This document shows, in pieces, positions 1 to 9,797 of a stretch of DNA of 64,000 nt. Under the pieces are notes generated by a model. The model searched no databases. It saw only the letters and a list, made by a program, of their open reading frames with translations, and had not been told where the DNA came from. Both the position numbers and the translations under genes were made by a program. Source of the DNA: Rubrivivax rivuli (lineage in GTDB: Bacteria; Pseudomonadota; Gammaproteobacteria; Burkholderiales; Burkholderiaceae_C); assembly GCF_004016505.1 (NCBI RefSeq), contig NZ_SACR01000002.1:496001-560000 (forward strand), read 5' to 3'. Each line of letters opens with the position of its first letter. Position 1 is the first letter of the stretch.

Positions 1-271
1 CGATGGTCGGGCCGCCTTCGGCAAAGCCTTGCCGCACGATCAGGTTGCTCAGGCTTTGGAGACCGTAGGCCTGCACTTCTGCCTCCGGCACCGGGTGCAC
101 CTCGGCCGTGTAGCCCATGCCCGACAGCAACGCGGCGGTGCGCTCGGCATGCGGCGCGTTGTTCCCGGGCGGGGTGTCGGTGGGCACTTGCACCAGGGCC
201 TGCAGGAAACGCACTTCTTCGTCGAAGTGCGCGGCGATCCAGGTGTCGAGAGCTTGGTACAGGTCAGTCAT
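1..271 (-). CDS. M20-family metallohydrolase, N-terminal fragment
   Basis: This is the first 90 residues of a gene that runs off the left edge. The ATG at 271 overlaps the stop of the UraD-AllC gene (ATGA), so the two are translationally coupled. The translation starts [20 protein letters not shown] and continues with LVQVPTDTPPGNNAPHAERT, the typical N-terminus of ArgE/DapE/ACY1-type M20 peptidases (substrate-binding segment before the metal ligands). The metal-binding residues lie outside the window. Its place at the end of a purine-catabolism operon suggests it acts on a ureido or carbamoyl intermediate, but the substrate cannot be read from this fragment. Confidence 0.75.
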   Translation of the reverse strand, partial: MTDLYQALDTWIAAHFDEEVRFLQALVQVPTDTPPGNNAPHAERTAALLSGMGYTAEVHPVPEAEVQAYGLQSLSNLIVRQGFAEGGPTI

Positions 272-2058
272 GCGGCGGCCAGGTCTTCAAGCAGGTTCTG
301 GAAGGCCAGCGCACACAGCTCGGCGTCGTCGGCGCTGATGGTTTCCAGCGGGTTGTGGCTGATGCCCGCGTTGCCGCCGCGCAGGAAGAGCATGGCCTGC
401 GGCATGCGTTCGTGCAGCTTCATCGCGTCGTGCCCGGCACCGCTGGGCAGGCGGTAGACCGGCAAGCCCAGGGCGGCCACCGCGCGCTCCCAGCGCTGCT
501 GCCACGCCGGGTGGCTGGGCGCGGCGTTGGCCGCCAGCGTGGGCACCACGCTGTGCGTGAGGCCGCGGCGTTCGCAGATGCGCTGCAGCTCGGCCAGCAC
601 GTCGGCGCCCAGGGCGTCGCGCGCGGCGTTGGTGGTGGCGCGCAGGTCCAGGCTGAAGTGGCAGGCGCCGGGCACCACGTTGATGGAGCCGTTCGGCACC
701 TGCAGCATGCCCACGGTGCCCACGACGTCGGGCACCGCTGCCGCGCGCTTCTCCACAAACAGCACCAGCTCGGCCACCGCGCACGCCGCATCGCGCCGCC
801 GGTCCATGGGCGTGGTGCCGGCATGGCTGGCCACGCCCTGCACCGTGCACTGGTAGCGCAGGCTGCCGTTGATGGACGTGACGACACCCAGCGGCAGGTC
901 CAGCTCGTTGAGCACCGGACCCTGCTCGATGTGCACTTCCACGAAACCCAGGTACTGCGCCGGGTCGCGCTGGAGCGCGACGATGCTCTCCAGCGTGCCG
1001 GGCAGCCCGGCGGCCTGCAGGGCCTGGCGCATGGTGATGCCCTCGGCATCGGCCTGTTCCAGCCAGGCGGGCACGAAGCTGCCGGTGAGCGCACCGCTGC
1101 CCAGGAAGGTGGCCGGGTAGCGCTGACCCTCTTCTTCCGAGAAAGCCACCACCTCGATGCCGAAAGGCAGGCGCCGGCCCTGCGCGTGCAGCTCGCGCAC
1201 CAGCGCCATCGGCACCAGGATGCCCAGCCGCCCGTCGTACTTGCCGCCGTTGCGCACGGTGTCGAAGTGGCTGCCGGTGAGCAGGCGGCGTGCGCCGGGC
1301 TGCTGGCCTTCGTAGACACCCACCACGTTGCCCACGGCGTCGAGGCGCACGTGGTCGAAACCGGCCTCGTGCATCCAGGCCTGCAGCTGCGCAGCCACGG
1401 CGCGGTGGGCCTCGGTGAGGTAGGTCACCGTGAGCTGGCCTTGTTCCTTGAAGCCGGGGTCGCTGTGCGCGGCCAGGGCTTCGGCCCAGTCCCACAGGCG
1501 CTGACCGAGCACCGGCACGTGGCCGAAGCGGTCGTTCAGGCGGATCTCGGCGATGCGGTGGATGTGGCGCAGGCACTCGGCGAATTCGAAGTCGCGGTGG
1601 CCGGCCAGGCGGCGCTGGAAGGCCGCGATGATCTCGGCGCGCGTGAGGCCCAGCCCGCGCGGGCCGCGCACGGCCAGGATGAAAGGCCAGCCGAACTTGG
1701 CCTTGTAGTCGGCATTCAGCTGCTGCAGCCGCGCGAACTCTTCGGGGCTGCAGGCGGTGAGGCCGGCCTTGCTTTGCTCGTTCGTGCTTTCGGCCGTCAG
1801 CTCACCGGCGATCGCCGCCTTGCCGGCCAGCTCGGGGTGGGCACAGATCAACGCCAGCTGCTGCGCACGCGGGGCCTGCCGCACGGCTTGTGCCAGCGCG
1901 TGTTTCAGCGCCGCCAGCGTCGCAAAACCCTCGGCCGGGCGTTGCGCATGCGCGGCCTCGGCCACCCAGGGCGAGTGTTCATAGGTGCCGGCCAGCAGCG
2001 CAACGAAGTCGTCGCGGCCGGCGGCGTTCAACAGGTCCAGCGTCAGGGGGGTGCTCAT
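268..2058 (-). CDS. Fused OHCU decarboxylase (UraD) - allantoate amidohydrolase (AllC)
   Basis: This 596-residue protein joins two steps of urate breakdown. Residues 1-170 are UraD: YEHSPW at 26-31, [11 protein letters not shown] around the catalytic His74, the SxxEQxxAGL motif at 91-100 and [13 protein letters not shown]. UraD decarboxylates OHCU to S-allantoin. From about residue 185 the protein is an M20 amidase of the allantoate amidohydrolase/hydantoinase type, with metal-site motifs SHFDT (about 264), [16 protein letters not shown] and AGHDAM. AllC releases ammonia and CO2 from allantoate. The start chosen is ATG 2058 (MSTPLTLD), 10 bases after the puuE stop; an upstream in-frame ATG at 2097 would extend into puuE. 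Allantoinase activity between the two domains is supplied by the adjacent puuE. Confidence 0.9.
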   Translation of the reverse strand: MSTPLTLDLLNAAGRDDFVALLAGTYEHSPWVAEAAHAQRPAEGFATLAALKHALAQAVRQAPRAQQLALICAHPELAGKAAIAGELTAESTNEQSKAGLTACSPEEFARLQQLNADYKAKFGWPFILAVRGPRGLGLTRAEIIAAFQRRLAGHRDFEFAECLRHIHRIAEIRLNDRFGHVPVLGQRLWDWAEALAAHSDPGFKEQGQLTVTYLTEAHRAVAAQLQAWMHEAGFDHVRLDAVGNVVGVYEGQQPGARRLLTGSHFDTVRNGGKYDGRLGILVPMALVRELHAQGRRLPFGIEVVAFSEEEGQRYPATFLGSGALTGSFVPAWLEQADAEGITMRQALQAAGLPGTLESIVALQRDPAQYLGFVEVHIEQGPVLNELDLPLGVVTSINGSLRYQCTVQGVASHAGTTPMDRRRDAACAVAELVLFVEKRAAAVPDVVGTVGMLQVPNGSINVVPGACHFSLDLRATTNAARDALGADVLAELQRICERRGLTHSVVPTLAANAAPSHPAWQQRWERAVAALGLPVYRLPSGAGHDAMKLHERMPQAMLFLRGGNAGISHNPLETISADDAELCALAFQNLLEDLAAA

Positions 2059-2068
2059 CAGCAGGCGC

Positions 2069-3049
2069 TCATTCCCAAACAAAAGCCGTGGCCGCATCGA
2101 AAGGATGCGTGGCCTTCCAATGCCGCGCGATGTCGATGCGCCGCGCCACCCACACGTGGTCGTGAGCCTGCACGTGGTCGAGAAAACGCTGGAAGGCGCG
2201 CATGCGGCCGGGCCGGCCCAGCAGCCGGCAGTGCAGGCCGATGCTCATCATCGCCGGGCCGCCCTGGCCCTCGGCGGGGTCGCGCGCCCCTTCGGCATAG
2301 AGCACATCGAAACTGTCGCGCAGGTACTGGAAAAACTCGTCGCCGTGGCTGTAGCCCTGGGGCAGCGCGAAACGCATGTCGTTGGCGTCCAGCGTGTAGG
2401 GCACCACCAGGTGCGGCGCCAGCGTGCCGTCGCTCTTGCGCACCTGCAGCCAGAAGGGCAGGTCGTCGCCGTAGTAGTCGCTGTCGTACTCGAAACCGCC
2501 GGCCTCCACCACCAGGCGGCGCGTGTTGGAGCTGTCGCGGCCGGTGTACCAGCCGGTGCAGGGCTGGCCCGTCACGGCTTCCACCGCCGCGCGACCGAGG
2601 CGCAGGTGCTCGCGCTCGGTGGCCTCGTCGATGTTCTGGTAATGCACCCAGCGCCAGCCGTGGCAGGCGATCTCGTGGCCCAGTTCGACGAAGGCGGCCG
2701 CCACTTCGGGGCAACGCTGCAGCGCCATGCCCACGCCGAAGATGGTGAGCGGCAGGCCGCGGGCCTCGAACTCGCGCAGCAGCCGCCACACGCCCACCCG
2801 GCTGCCGTATTCGTAGATGCCTTCCATGCTGAGGTGGCGCGCCGGGAAGGCGGGCGGGTTGAACATCTCGCTCAGGAACTGCTCGCTGCCGGCATCGCCG
2901 TGCAGCACGCTGTTCTCGCCACCCTCCTCGAAGTTCAGCACGAACTGCAAAGCCACGCGGGCGCCGCCGGGCCAGTGCGGGTTCGGCGGGTAGCGGCCGT
3001 GGCCGCGCAGGTCGCGCGGGTAGCGTTCGGCGGGCAAGGGGGCGTTCAT
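2069..3049 (-). CDS. puuE: Allantoinase PuuE (polysaccharide-deacetylase fold)
   Basis: This cytoplasmic hydrolase opens allantoin to allantoate and belongs to the metal-independent PuuE type, unrelated to the amidohydrolase AllB. The 326-residue protein has the PuuE pattern throughout: [20 protein letters not shown] at the start, [10 protein letters not shown], then [15 protein letters not shown] and [14 protein letters not shown]. The length fits the family. Start is ATG 3049 ([13 protein letters not shown]). It is first in the minus-strand operon puuE-uraD/allC-M20 and divergent from uraH across 75 bases. Confidence 0.93.
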   Translation of the reverse strand: MNAPLPAERYPRDLRGHGRYPPNPHWPGGARVALQFVLNFEEGGENSVLHGDAGSEQFLSEMFNPPAFPARHLSMEGIYEYGSRVGVWRLLREFEARGLPLTIFGVGMALQRCPEVAAAFVELGHEIACHGWRWVHYQNIDEATEREHLRLGRAAVEAVTGQPCTGWYTGRDSSNTRRLVVEAGGFEYDSDYYGDDLPFWLQVRKSDGTLAPHLVVPYTLDANDMRFALPQGYSHGDEFFQYLRDSFDVLYAEGARDPAEGQGGPAMMSIGLHCRLLGRPGRMRAFQRFLDHVQAHDHVWVARRIDIARHWKATHPFDAATAFVWE

Positions 3050-3124
3050 CGCAGGCTTGGCAGTGTTCTTGCGTGGTGGCCGAGAATAGCTCGCACACCC
3101 TGCACACGTTTTCACCAGCAAGCC

Positions 3125-3478
3125 ATGGGCCACCTCAGCACCCACGTTCTCGACACCGCCCACGGCTGCCCCGCCGCCGGCATGGCCGTCACCCTGCAGC
3201 GCGTCGAGGAGACCGGGCCGGTGACGCTGAAGCAGGTGACGCTCAACGCCGACGGCCGTGCCGACGGCCCGCTGCTTAAGGCCGAGGAGATGGCCGTCGG
3301 CCACTACCGCCTGCTCTTCGCCGTGGCGCCCTACTTCCGTGCACGCGGCGTGGTGCTGCCCGAGCCGCCGTTCATCGATGTGGTGCAACTCGACTTCGGC
3401 ATCGCCGATGCCGCAGGCCACTACCACGTGCCGCTGCTTTGCAGCCCCTGGAGCTACAGCACCTACCGCGGTTCTTGA
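3125..3478 (+). CDS. uraH: 5-hydroxyisourate hydrolase (transthyretin-like)
   Basis: This 117-residue protein hydrolyses 5-hydroxyisourate, the product of urate oxidation, to OHCU. Diagnostic signatures are the N-terminal [16 protein letters not shown] and the C-terminal YRGS tetrapeptide, which distinguish HIUases from transthyretin. Start ATG 3125 gives the standard family length. It is followed 8 bases later by puuD, so substrate and product enzymes are co-transcribed. The shared divergent region with puuE (3050-3124) contains GAATAGCTC, a string also found upstream of gcl. Confidence 0.95.
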   Translation: MGHLSTHVLDTAHGCPAAGMAVTLQRVEETGPVTLKQVTLNADGRADGPLLKAEEMAVGHYRLLFAVAPYFRARGVVLPEPPFIDVVQLDFGIADAAGHYHVPLLCSPWSYSTYRGS

Positions 3479-3486
3479 TCGCAGCA

Positions 3487-4713
3487 ATGGACCTGAACTA
3501 CCTGCTCGACTGGGCCAACCTGCTGCTGCGCTGGGCCCACGTCATCGTGGCCATCGCGTGGATCGGCTCCTCGTTCTACTTCGTCTTCCTCGACAACAGC
3601 CTGACGCCGCCCACCGACCCCAAGCTCAAAGAGCAAGGCGTGGGCGGCGAGCTCTGGGCCGTGCACGGCGGCGGCTTCTACAACCCGCAGAAGTACCTCG
3701 TGGCGCCCAAGACGCTGCCCGAGCACCTGCACTGGTTCTTCTGGGAGAGCTATTCCACCTGGCTGACGGGCTTTGCGCTCTTCACGGTGATGTACCTCTT
3801 CAACGCCAGCACCTTCCTCGTCGATGCGCGCGTGCACGCCTGGCCCGCGCCGTGGATGGCGGTCGCGGCGGCGCTGGCCTTCCTGGTGCTGTTCTGGGTG
3901 TTCTACGACCGCATCTGCCGCTGGTTCGGCGAGAAGAACGGTGCGGTCGGTGGCGACCTGCGCGTCGGCGTGCTGGTGCTGCTTTACGTGGTGCTCGCGT
4001 CGTGGCTGGCCTGCCAGCTCTTCGCCGGGCGCGCCGCCTTCGTGCTGGTGGGCGCGATGCTCGCCACGGCGATGAGCGCCAACGTCTTCTTCTGGATCAT
4101 TCCGGGGCAGCGCAAGGTCATCGCGCAGATGAAGGCCGGCCAGCCGGTGGAAGCGATCCACGGCCAGCGCGCCAAGCAGCGCAGCGTGCACAACACCTAC
4201 TTCACGCTGCCGGTGCTGGTGGCCATGCTCAGCAACCACTACGGCTGGCTCTACCAGGGCGCGCACAACTGGGCCGTGCTGGTGCTGCTGATGCTGGCCG
4301 GCGCGCTCATCCGCCACAGCTTCGTGGTGCGGCACAAGGCCTTGGTGCTCGGCAAGCGCGTGCCCTGGGAGTACGCGGCGGGCGGCACCGTGCTGCTGCT
4401 GGGCCTGGCGGTGTGGCTCGCGCCCAAGCCCGCCGCGCCCGTGGCGGCCAGCGCCGCGCCAGTGACCCTGGCCCAGGCCCACGCCGTGGTGCAGGCGCGC
4501 TGCGTGATGTGCCACAACGACCAGGTGCGCCAGAAGAACGTGGCCCTGCACACGCCCGAATTGCTGCAGCAGCAGGCCCAGGCCGTCTACCAGCAGACCG
4601 TGGTGCTCAAGCTCATGCCGATGAACAACGCCACCGGCATCACCGACGAAGAGCGTGCGCTGATCGGGCGCTGGGTGCAGGCCGGCGCGAAGCAAGCGCA
4701 GGCCGCAGAGTAG
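3487..4713 (+). CDS. puuD: Urate oxidase PuuD, membrane-bound with C-terminal cytochrome c domain
   Basis: This 408-residue integral membrane protein catalyses oxidation of urate to 5-hydroxyisourate. It starts MDLNYLLDWANLLLRWAHVI and has about eight hydrophobic segments up to about residue 315. It ends in a class I cytochrome c domain with one haem motif, CVMCH, at about residues 338-342 and a distal Met candidate in KLMPMNNATGI. Electrons therefore go to the respiratory chain rather than directly to oxygen as in cofactor-free uricase. Start ATG 3487 lies 8 bases after the uraH stop. Confidence 0.93.
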   Translation: MDLNYLLDWANLLLRWAHVIVAIAWIGSSFYFVFLDNSLTPPTDPKLKEQGVGGELWAVHGGGFYNPQKYLVAPKTLPEHLHWFFWESYSTWLTGFALFTVMYLFNASTFLVDARVHAWPAPWMAVAAALAFLVLFWVFYDRICRWFGEKNGAVGGDLRVGVLVLLYVVLASWLACQLFAGRAAFVLVGAMLATAMSANVFFWIIPGQRKVIAQMKAGQPVEAIHGQRAKQRSVHNTYFTLPVLVAMLSNHYGWLYQGAHNWAVLVLLMLAGALIRHSFVVRHKALVLGKRVPWEYAAGGTVLLLGLAVWLAPKPAAPVAASAAPVTLAQAHAVVQARCVMCHNDQVRQKNVALHTPELLQQQAQAVYQQTVVLKLMPMNNATGITDEERALIGRWVQAGAKQAQAAE

Positions 4714-4783
4714 GCGCACCGCGGCGCCGGAAAACCGCGGCCCGTTAGCCTTGCGGCCCCGAACACTTCCGCACGGAGCCCGC

Positions 4784-5002
4784 ATGCCCACCGTCCACGT
4801 CCAGCTCTTCAAGGGCCGCACGGCCGACCAGAAACGCGCCGCCGCGGTGGCCATCACCGAAGCCGTGGTGAAGACGCTCGGCGGCAACGCCGACACCGTG
4901 GACGTGATCTTTCACGACATCGAGCGCCACGACTGGGCCACCGGCGGCGTGCTGTGGAGCGACAAGGCGCCTGCACCGCCCCAGGCCCCGAAGGCACCAT
5001 GA
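4784..5002 (+). CDS. 4-oxalocrotonate tautomerase family protein
   Basis: This 72-residue protein has the catalytic N-terminal proline exposed after Met removal (MPTVHVQLFKGRT) and the usual TADQKRAAAVAITEAVVKTLG helix. The family catalyses keto-enol tautomerisations as oligomers. The substrate is unknown; no aromatic meta-cleavage genes are adjacent. A TAGCCT string at 4745-4750 is a possible -10 box and CGGAG at 4774 a ribosome binding site. The stop overlaps the next start (ATGA at 4999-5002). Confidence 0.85.
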   Translation: MPTVHVQLFKGRTADQKRAAAVAITEAVVKTLGGNADTVDVIFHDIERHDWATGGVLWSDKAPAPPQAPKAP

Positions 5003-5787
5003 CGCGCCAGCTGCTGACCCTGGCGACACTGGCGGCCCTGCTCGCCGCGGCCGCTGCCCAGGCCAAGACCGCCAACCCGGCCGGCATCGACTGGGTGCGC
5101 ATCGGCAGCGGCCCCGGCAGCTTCGAGATCGCCCGCACCGAAACTACGGTCGGCCAGTTCCGCCGCTTCGTGCAGGCCACGAACACGCGCACGCTGGCCG
5201 AAGAGCGCGGCGGCGGCCAGGTCTACGAACTCGGCTGGACCGACCGCCCCGGCTGGACCTGGGCCCGGCCCTTCGGCCGGCTGGGTGTGGACAACGAGCC
5301 GGCCGTGCACCTCACGTTCGACGAAGCCCGCAGCTTCTGCCGCTGGGCCGGCGGGGCGCTGCCCACCGACGCGCAATGGACCCGCGCGGCCTACCTGGAG
5401 CAGCGCAGCAACCCGCCCGCGCCCTTCAGCACCGGCCGACGCTACCCGCTGCCCACGGGCGAGAGCGCCGAAGGTGCGCAGTGCCTGGACGACTGCGGCC
5501 GCACCGCCCGCCAGCGCGGCCACCGCCAGGGCGCGCGCCTGATGCGCGGCCACGGCCATGCGCTGGTGGGCAGCACGCCTGCCGGCGTGAACGGCCTTTT
5601 CGAGATGGGCGGCAACGCCTGGGAATGGGTGGACGATCCGGCCGGGGCCGCCGCAGGCGCTGAGCGCCGCACCCGCGGTGGCTCGTGGTGGTACGGCACG
5701 GCGCAGATGCGCGAAGACCACGCCCAGTTCAAGGCGCCCGACACCACGGTGGTCTACATCGGCTTCCGCTGCGCGCGCGGGGGTTGA
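4999..5787 (+). CDS. Secreted SUMF1/FGE-like protein lacking the catalytic cysteines
   Basis: This 262-residue protein has a Sec signal peptide (MTRQLLTLATLAALLAAAAA, ending near QAKT) and an FGE-sulfatase fold: FEIARTETTVGQFRRF, a region from PAVHLTFDEARSFCRWAGG to LPTDAQWTRAA, NGLFEMGGNAWEW and RTRGGSWW. Genuine formylglycine-generating enzymes carry two Cys after the RGGSW motif; here the stretch reads WYGTAQMREDH with none. It is therefore more likely a non-catalytic or differently acting member, as in many bacterial SUMF1-domain proteins. Translationally coupled to the tautomerase. Confidence 0.8.
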   Translation: MTRQLLTLATLAALLAAAAAQAKTANPAGIDWVRIGSGPGSFEIARTETTVGQFRRFVQATNTRTLAEERGGGQVYELGWTDRPGWTWARPFGRLGVDNEPAVHLTFDEARSFCRWAGGALPTDAQWTRAAYLEQRSNPPAPFSTGRRYPLPTGESAEGAQCLDDCGRTARQRGHRQGARLMRGHGHALVGSTPAGVNGLFEMGGNAWEWVDDPAGAAAGAERRTRGGSWWYGTAQMREDHAQFKAPDTTVVYIGFRCARGG

Positions 5788-5888
5788 ACCTCAGGCGGCG
5801 GCGCTCCGGCCTGTCGCAAAATCGAAGCGGACCTGCACGACGCCTGGGCACTGCAGCCCGGGTGCAACAACAAGCCTCAAGGAGACCT

Positions 5889-7526
5889 ATGAACGGCCAG
5901 ATGATGCAGCAGCCGCTGCTGATCTCTTCCCTGCTCGTGCACGCCGAACGCCACCACGGCGAGCAGGAAGTCGTGACGCGTCGCGTCGAGGGCGACATCC
6001 ACCGCGAGACCTACCGCGAGCTGGCCGCCCGCGCCCGCCGCATGGCCAAGGCCCTGGCCGCACTGGGCGTGCGCCACAGCGACCGCGTGGCCACGCTGGC
6101 CTGGAACACCTACCGCCACATGGAGCTGTACTACGCCGTCAGCGGCAGCGGCGCCGTGCTGCACACGCTGAACCCGCGCCTGCACCCCGACCAGGTGGTC
6201 TACATCGCCGACCACGCCGAAGACCAGGTGCTGTTCTTCGACCTCACCTTCCTGCCGCTGGTGCAGGCCGTGGCCGCGCGCTGCAAGACCGTCAAGCACT
6301 GGGTGTTGATGAGCGACCGCGCGCACATGCCCACCGGCGACGCGGCGGCCAAGATCCCCGGGCTGCTGTGCTTCGAGGAGCTGATCGAAGGCCAGGACGA
6401 CCGCTACACCTGGCCCAGCTTCGACGAGAACCACGCCAGCTCGCTGTGCTACACCAGCGGCACCACCGGCAACCCCAAGGGCGTGCTCTACAGCCACCGC
6501 AGCACGGTGCTGCACACCTTCGCCATCAGCATGCCCGACGCGCTCAGCGTCAGCGCCAACGACAGCATCCTGCCCGTGGTGCCGATGTTCCACGTCAACG
6601 CCTGGGGCCTGCCCTATGCGGCGTGCATGAACGGCGCCAAGCTCGTCTTCCCTGGCGCGGGGCTGGACGGCAAGAACCTCTACGAGCTGTTCGAGACCGA
6701 GAAGGTCACCGTCTCGGCCGGCGTGCCCACCGTGTGGCAGGGCCTGCTGGCCTATGTCGAGGCCAACGGCCTGAAGTTCAGCACCATGCGCCGCACCGTC
6801 ATCGGCGGCTCGGCCTGCCCGCCGGCCATGCTGCGCAAGTTCGGCGACGAGTACGACGTGCGCGTGCTGCACGCCTGGGGCATGACGGAGATGAGCCCGG
6901 TCGGCACCGTGGCCGCCTTCAAGCCGCGCCACCTGGGGCTCAGCAAGGAAGAACAGTATGGCGTGATGTCCAAGCAGGGCCGCGCGGTCTACGGCGTCGA
7001 CCTCAAGATCGTCGGCGAGAACGGTGAAGAGCTGCCCTGGGGCACCGAGACCTCGGGCGACGTGCTCGTCAAGGGCCCGTGGATCGTCAGCCAGTACTTC
7101 AAGGGTGAAGGAGGCGACCCGCTGGTGGACGGCTGGTTCCCCACCGGCGACGTGGCCCGCATGGACGCCGACGGCTACATGCAGATCACCGACCGCAGCA
7201 AGGACGTCATCAAGAGCGGCGGCGAGTGGATCGGCAGCATCGACCTGGAGAACATCGCCATGGCCCACCCCGCCGTGGCCATGGCCGCCTGCATCGCCGC
7301 GAAGCACCCGAAGTGGGACGAGCGCCCGCTGCTGGTGGTGATGAAGAAGCCCGGCGCGGCCGTCACGCGCGAGGAGATCATCGGGTTCTTCGAAGGCAAG
7401 ATCGCCAAGTGGTGGACGCCCGACGACGTGGTGTTTGTCGACGCCATCCCGCTGGGCGCCACCGGCAAGATGCAGAAGAACAAGCTGCGCGAGCTGTTCA
7501 AGGACCACGTGCTGCCCACGGCCTGA
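5889..7526 (+). CDS. Fatty-acid/acyl-CoA ligase (AMP-binding superfamily)
   Basis: This 545-residue cytoplasmic ligase activates a carboxylic acid to acyl-AMP and then acyl-CoA. The P-loop-like motif YTSGTTGNPKG lies near residue 187, HAWGMTEMSP near 332, GWFPTGDVARMDADGY and DRSKDVIKSGGEWI near 415-445, and the C-terminal catalytic lysine in ATGKMQKNKLRELF. Overall it resembles the medium/long-chain ligase group that includes DmdB-type methylthiopropionyl-CoA ligases. Start ATG 5889 follows a strong ribosome binding site, AAGGAGACCT. It appears to be a single transcription unit; the substrate cannot be fixed from sequence. Confidence 0.9.
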   Translation: MNGQMMQQPLLISSLLVHAERHHGEQEVVTRRVEGDIHRETYRELAARARRMAKALAALGVRHSDRVATLAWNTYRHMELYYAVSGSGAVLHTLNPRLHPDQVVYIADHAEDQVLFFDLTFLPLVQAVAARCKTVKHWVLMSDRAHMPTGDAAAKIPGLLCFEELIEGQDDRYTWPSFDENHASSLCYTSGTTGNPKGVLYSHRSTVLHTFAISMPDALSVSANDSILPVVPMFHVNAWGLPYAACMNGAKLVFPGAGLDGKNLYELFETEKVTVSAGVPTVWQGLLAYVEANGLKFSTMRRTVIGGSACPPAMLRKFGDEYDVRVLHAWGMTEMSPVGTVAAFKPRHLGLSKEEQYGVMSKQGRAVYGVDLKIVGENGEELPWGTETSGDVLVKGPWIVSQYFKGEGGDPLVDGWFPTGDVARMDADGYMQITDRSKDVIKSGGEWIGSIDLENIAMAHPAVAMAACIAAKHPKWDERPLLVVMKKPGAAVTREEIIGFFEGKIAKWWTPDDVVFVDAIPLGATGKMQKNKLRELFKDHVLPTA

Positions 7527-7592
7527 GGCCGCCAGCACCCAGGCCGCCGCAGCGGCGTAGCATCGGCCGCCTCTGAAGCTGGAGGTCCGCCG

Positions 7593-9785
7593 ATGCGACT
7601 CACCCTCACCCTGCTGGCCACCACCCTGGTGGCCGCAGCCGCCGCCACCGTGGCCCCGGCGGCCCTGGCTGCCCCGCCCGTGGCCGAGATCAAGAACGTT
7701 CCCACCACGCTGCACGGCACCGTGGTCCCCGACCCCTACCGCTGGATGGAAGAGGTCAAGAGCGCGCCCGCCCAGGCCTGGTTCAAGGGCCAGGGCGCGG
7801 AGGCCCGCTCGGTGCTCGACCGCATCGATGGCCGCGAGGCCATCGCCCAGCGCCTGGCCGAGCTGGCCGATGCGCAGGGCGACGCCGTGCGCAGCGTGAT
7901 GCGCCTGCCTGGCGAGCGCTATTACTACCTCAAGCGCAAGGTCGGCGAGAAGCAGTTCAAGCTGGTGATGCGCCAGGGCCTGCAGGGCGCCGAGAAACTG
8001 CTGGTCGACCCCGAAGAGGCCACGCGCCGCGACGGCGTGCCGCACGCCATCAACTACTTCAAGCCGTCGTGGGATGGCCGGCACCTGGCCTACGGCATGT
8101 CGGCCGGCGGCTCGGAAGACGCCTCCCTCTACGTGCTGAACATCGCCAGCGGCAAGACCGTGGGCCGGCCCGTGCCGCGCGTGTACGACGCCGGCGTGCA
8201 CTGGCTGCCCGACAGCCGCGCCCTCACCTACACGCAGACGCGCCTGATGAAGCCCGGCCAGCCCGTGGTGGAAACCTACATGGACGCGCAGGTGATGCTG
8301 CAGCGCCTGGGCGGCGCGCCGAAACCCGTGTTCGGCCCGACGGTGACGCGCCAGCTCGGCCTGGTGCGCCTGGACGTGGGCCAGATCTACACCGTGCCCG
8401 ACAGCCCCTGGGTGGTGGCGCGCACCACCGACACCACCGTGCCCGAGGGCAAGCTCTTCGCCGGCCGCCTGGCCGACCTGGGCACGCCGAAGATGCGCTG
8501 GCAGCCCCTGGGCAACGAAGCCGACAAGGTGATGGAGGTGGCGCTGCAGGGCGACCATCTCTACGTGATGCTGCAGGCCGGCGCACCGCGCCGCCAGGTG
8601 GTGCGCGTGGACCTGCGCCAGCCCGTGCCGCTGCAACAGGCGCCCGTGGTGGCCGCGCAGCCGAAAGAAGGCGCGCTGGAAGGCTTCGAGCTCACGCCCA
8701 CGGCCGTGATCGCGCAGTGGCGCCGCGGCACCTCGGTGCTGCTGCGCCGCTACGCGAAGGGCGACGTGAACGGCGTGGAACTGCCGCTGCCCGGCCCGGG
8801 CACGGCCTGGACGGCTGCCGCCCCGGCGCAGGACAGCGAAACCCTGCTGTACGCCCACAGCAGCTGGACCGAGCCGCTGCGCTGGCAGCGCCTGGATTCG
8901 AGCGACAGGAACGCCCGCAACACCGAGGTCAGCTTCGGCCAGCGCAGCGCGCCAGTGAACCTGCCCGATGTGGTGGTGACCGAGGTGCAGGTGCCCAGCC
9001 ACGACGGCGTGCTGGTGCCCATGACCATCCTGCACAGGAAGGGTTTGCCGCTGGACGGCCGCAACCCCGTGCTGCTGGACGGCTACGCGAGCTACGGCTT
9101 CTCCATCTCGGCCGGCTTCAGCAGCGACAACATGGTGTGGATCGAGCGCGGCGGCGTCATCGCCAAGATCAACCCGCGCGGCAGCGGCGTGCATGGCGAC
9201 GAATGGCACCGCGCCGGCTTCAAGACCACCAAGCCCAACACCTGGAAGGACGGCATCGCCGGCGCCAAGTACCTCATCGCCAAGGGCTACGGCTCGCCCA
9301 AGACCATGGGCATCATGGGCACCAGCGCGGGCGGCATCTTCGTGGGCCGCGCGGTGACCGAGGCGCCTGAACTGTTCGCGGCGGCCATCTTCAACGTGGG
9401 CATGATGGACACCATCCGCTCGGAAGACAGCGCCAACGGCGTCACCAACATCAGCGAGTTCGGCACCGTGAAGGACCCGGCCGAGTTCAAGGCGCTGATG
9501 GCGATGAGCACCTACCACGCCGTGAAGGACGGCCAGGCCTACCCCGGCGTGATGCTGGTGCACGGCATGAACGACCCGCGCGTGGACGTGTGGCAAAGCG
9601 GCAAGACCGCCGCGCGCCTGCAGGCTGCGCAGGCCGGCCTGCCGAACGCCGGCACCACGCTGCTGCGCCTGGACATGCAGGCCGGCCACGGCATGGGCAG
9701 CACGCACACGCAGCGCCAGGCCCTGGCGGCCGACATGCAGAGCTTCCTGCTCTGGCAGATGGGGAAACTGGGGTTGAGAGACTGA
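7593..9785 (+). CDS. Exported prolyl oligopeptidase-family serine peptidase (S9A)
   Basis: This 730-residue protein has a signal peptide (MRLTLTLLATTLVAAAAATV, cleaved near ALA-APP), so it is periplasmic or secreted. The S9A N-terminus DPYRWMEEV, a beta-propeller region and a C-terminal alpha/beta hydrolase domain are present. The triad is Ser at about 577 (GTSAGG), Asp at about 660 (HGMNDPRVD) and His at about 698 (AGHGMG). It should cleave short peptides after proline or alanine. A TAGCAT -10-like string at 7558 and a GGAGG ribosome binding site at 7580 precede the ATG. It converges with the DUF2325 gene 12 bases downstream. Confidence 0.9.
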   Translation: MRLTLTLLATTLVAAAAATVAPAALAAPPVAEIKNVPTTLHGTVVPDPYRWMEEVKSAPAQAWFKGQGAEARSVLDRIDGREAIAQRLAELADAQGDAVRSVMRLPGERYYYLKRKVGEKQFKLVMRQGLQGAEKLLVDPEEATRRDGVPHAINYFKPSWDGRHLAYGMSAGGSEDASLYVLNIASGKTVGRPVPRVYDAGVHWLPDSRALTYTQTRLMKPGQPVVETYMDAQVMLQRLGGAPKPVFGPTVTRQLGLVRLDVGQIYTVPDSPWVVARTTDTTVPEGKLFAGRLADLGTPKMRWQPLGNEADKVMEVALQGDHLYVMLQAGAPRRQVVRVDLRQPVPLQQAPVVAAQPKEGALEGFELTPTAVIAQWRRGTSVLLRRYAKGDVNGVELPLPGPGTAWTAAAPAQDSETLLYAHSSWTEPLRWQRLDSSDRNARNTEVSFGQRSAPVNLPDVVVTEVQVPSHDGVLVPMTILHRKGLPLDGRNPVLLDGYASYGFSISAGFSSDNMVWIERGGVIAKINPRGSGVHGDEWHRAGFKTTKPNTWKDGIAGAKYLIAKGYGSPKTMGIMGTSAGGIFVGRAVTEAPELFAAAIFNVGMMDTIRSEDSANGVTNISEFGTVKDPAEFKALMAMSTYHAVKDGQAYPGVMLVHGMNDPRVDVWQSGKTAARLQAAQAGLPNAGTTLLRLDMQAGHGMGSTHTQRQALAADMQSFLLWQMGKLGLRD

Positions 9786-9797
9786 AGTCAGGCGGCC

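Noticed and set aside
4999..5787. True formylglycine-generating enzyme (sulfatase activator)
   Set aside because: Both active-site cysteines are missing and no sulfatase gene is present.
5877..9707. Very long minus-strand open frame opposite the acyl-CoA ligase and S9A peptidase
   Set aside because: Composition is His/Ala/Gly/Val-rich with no domain, as expected for the antisense of GC-rich codons; the plus-strand genes have full catalytic motifs.
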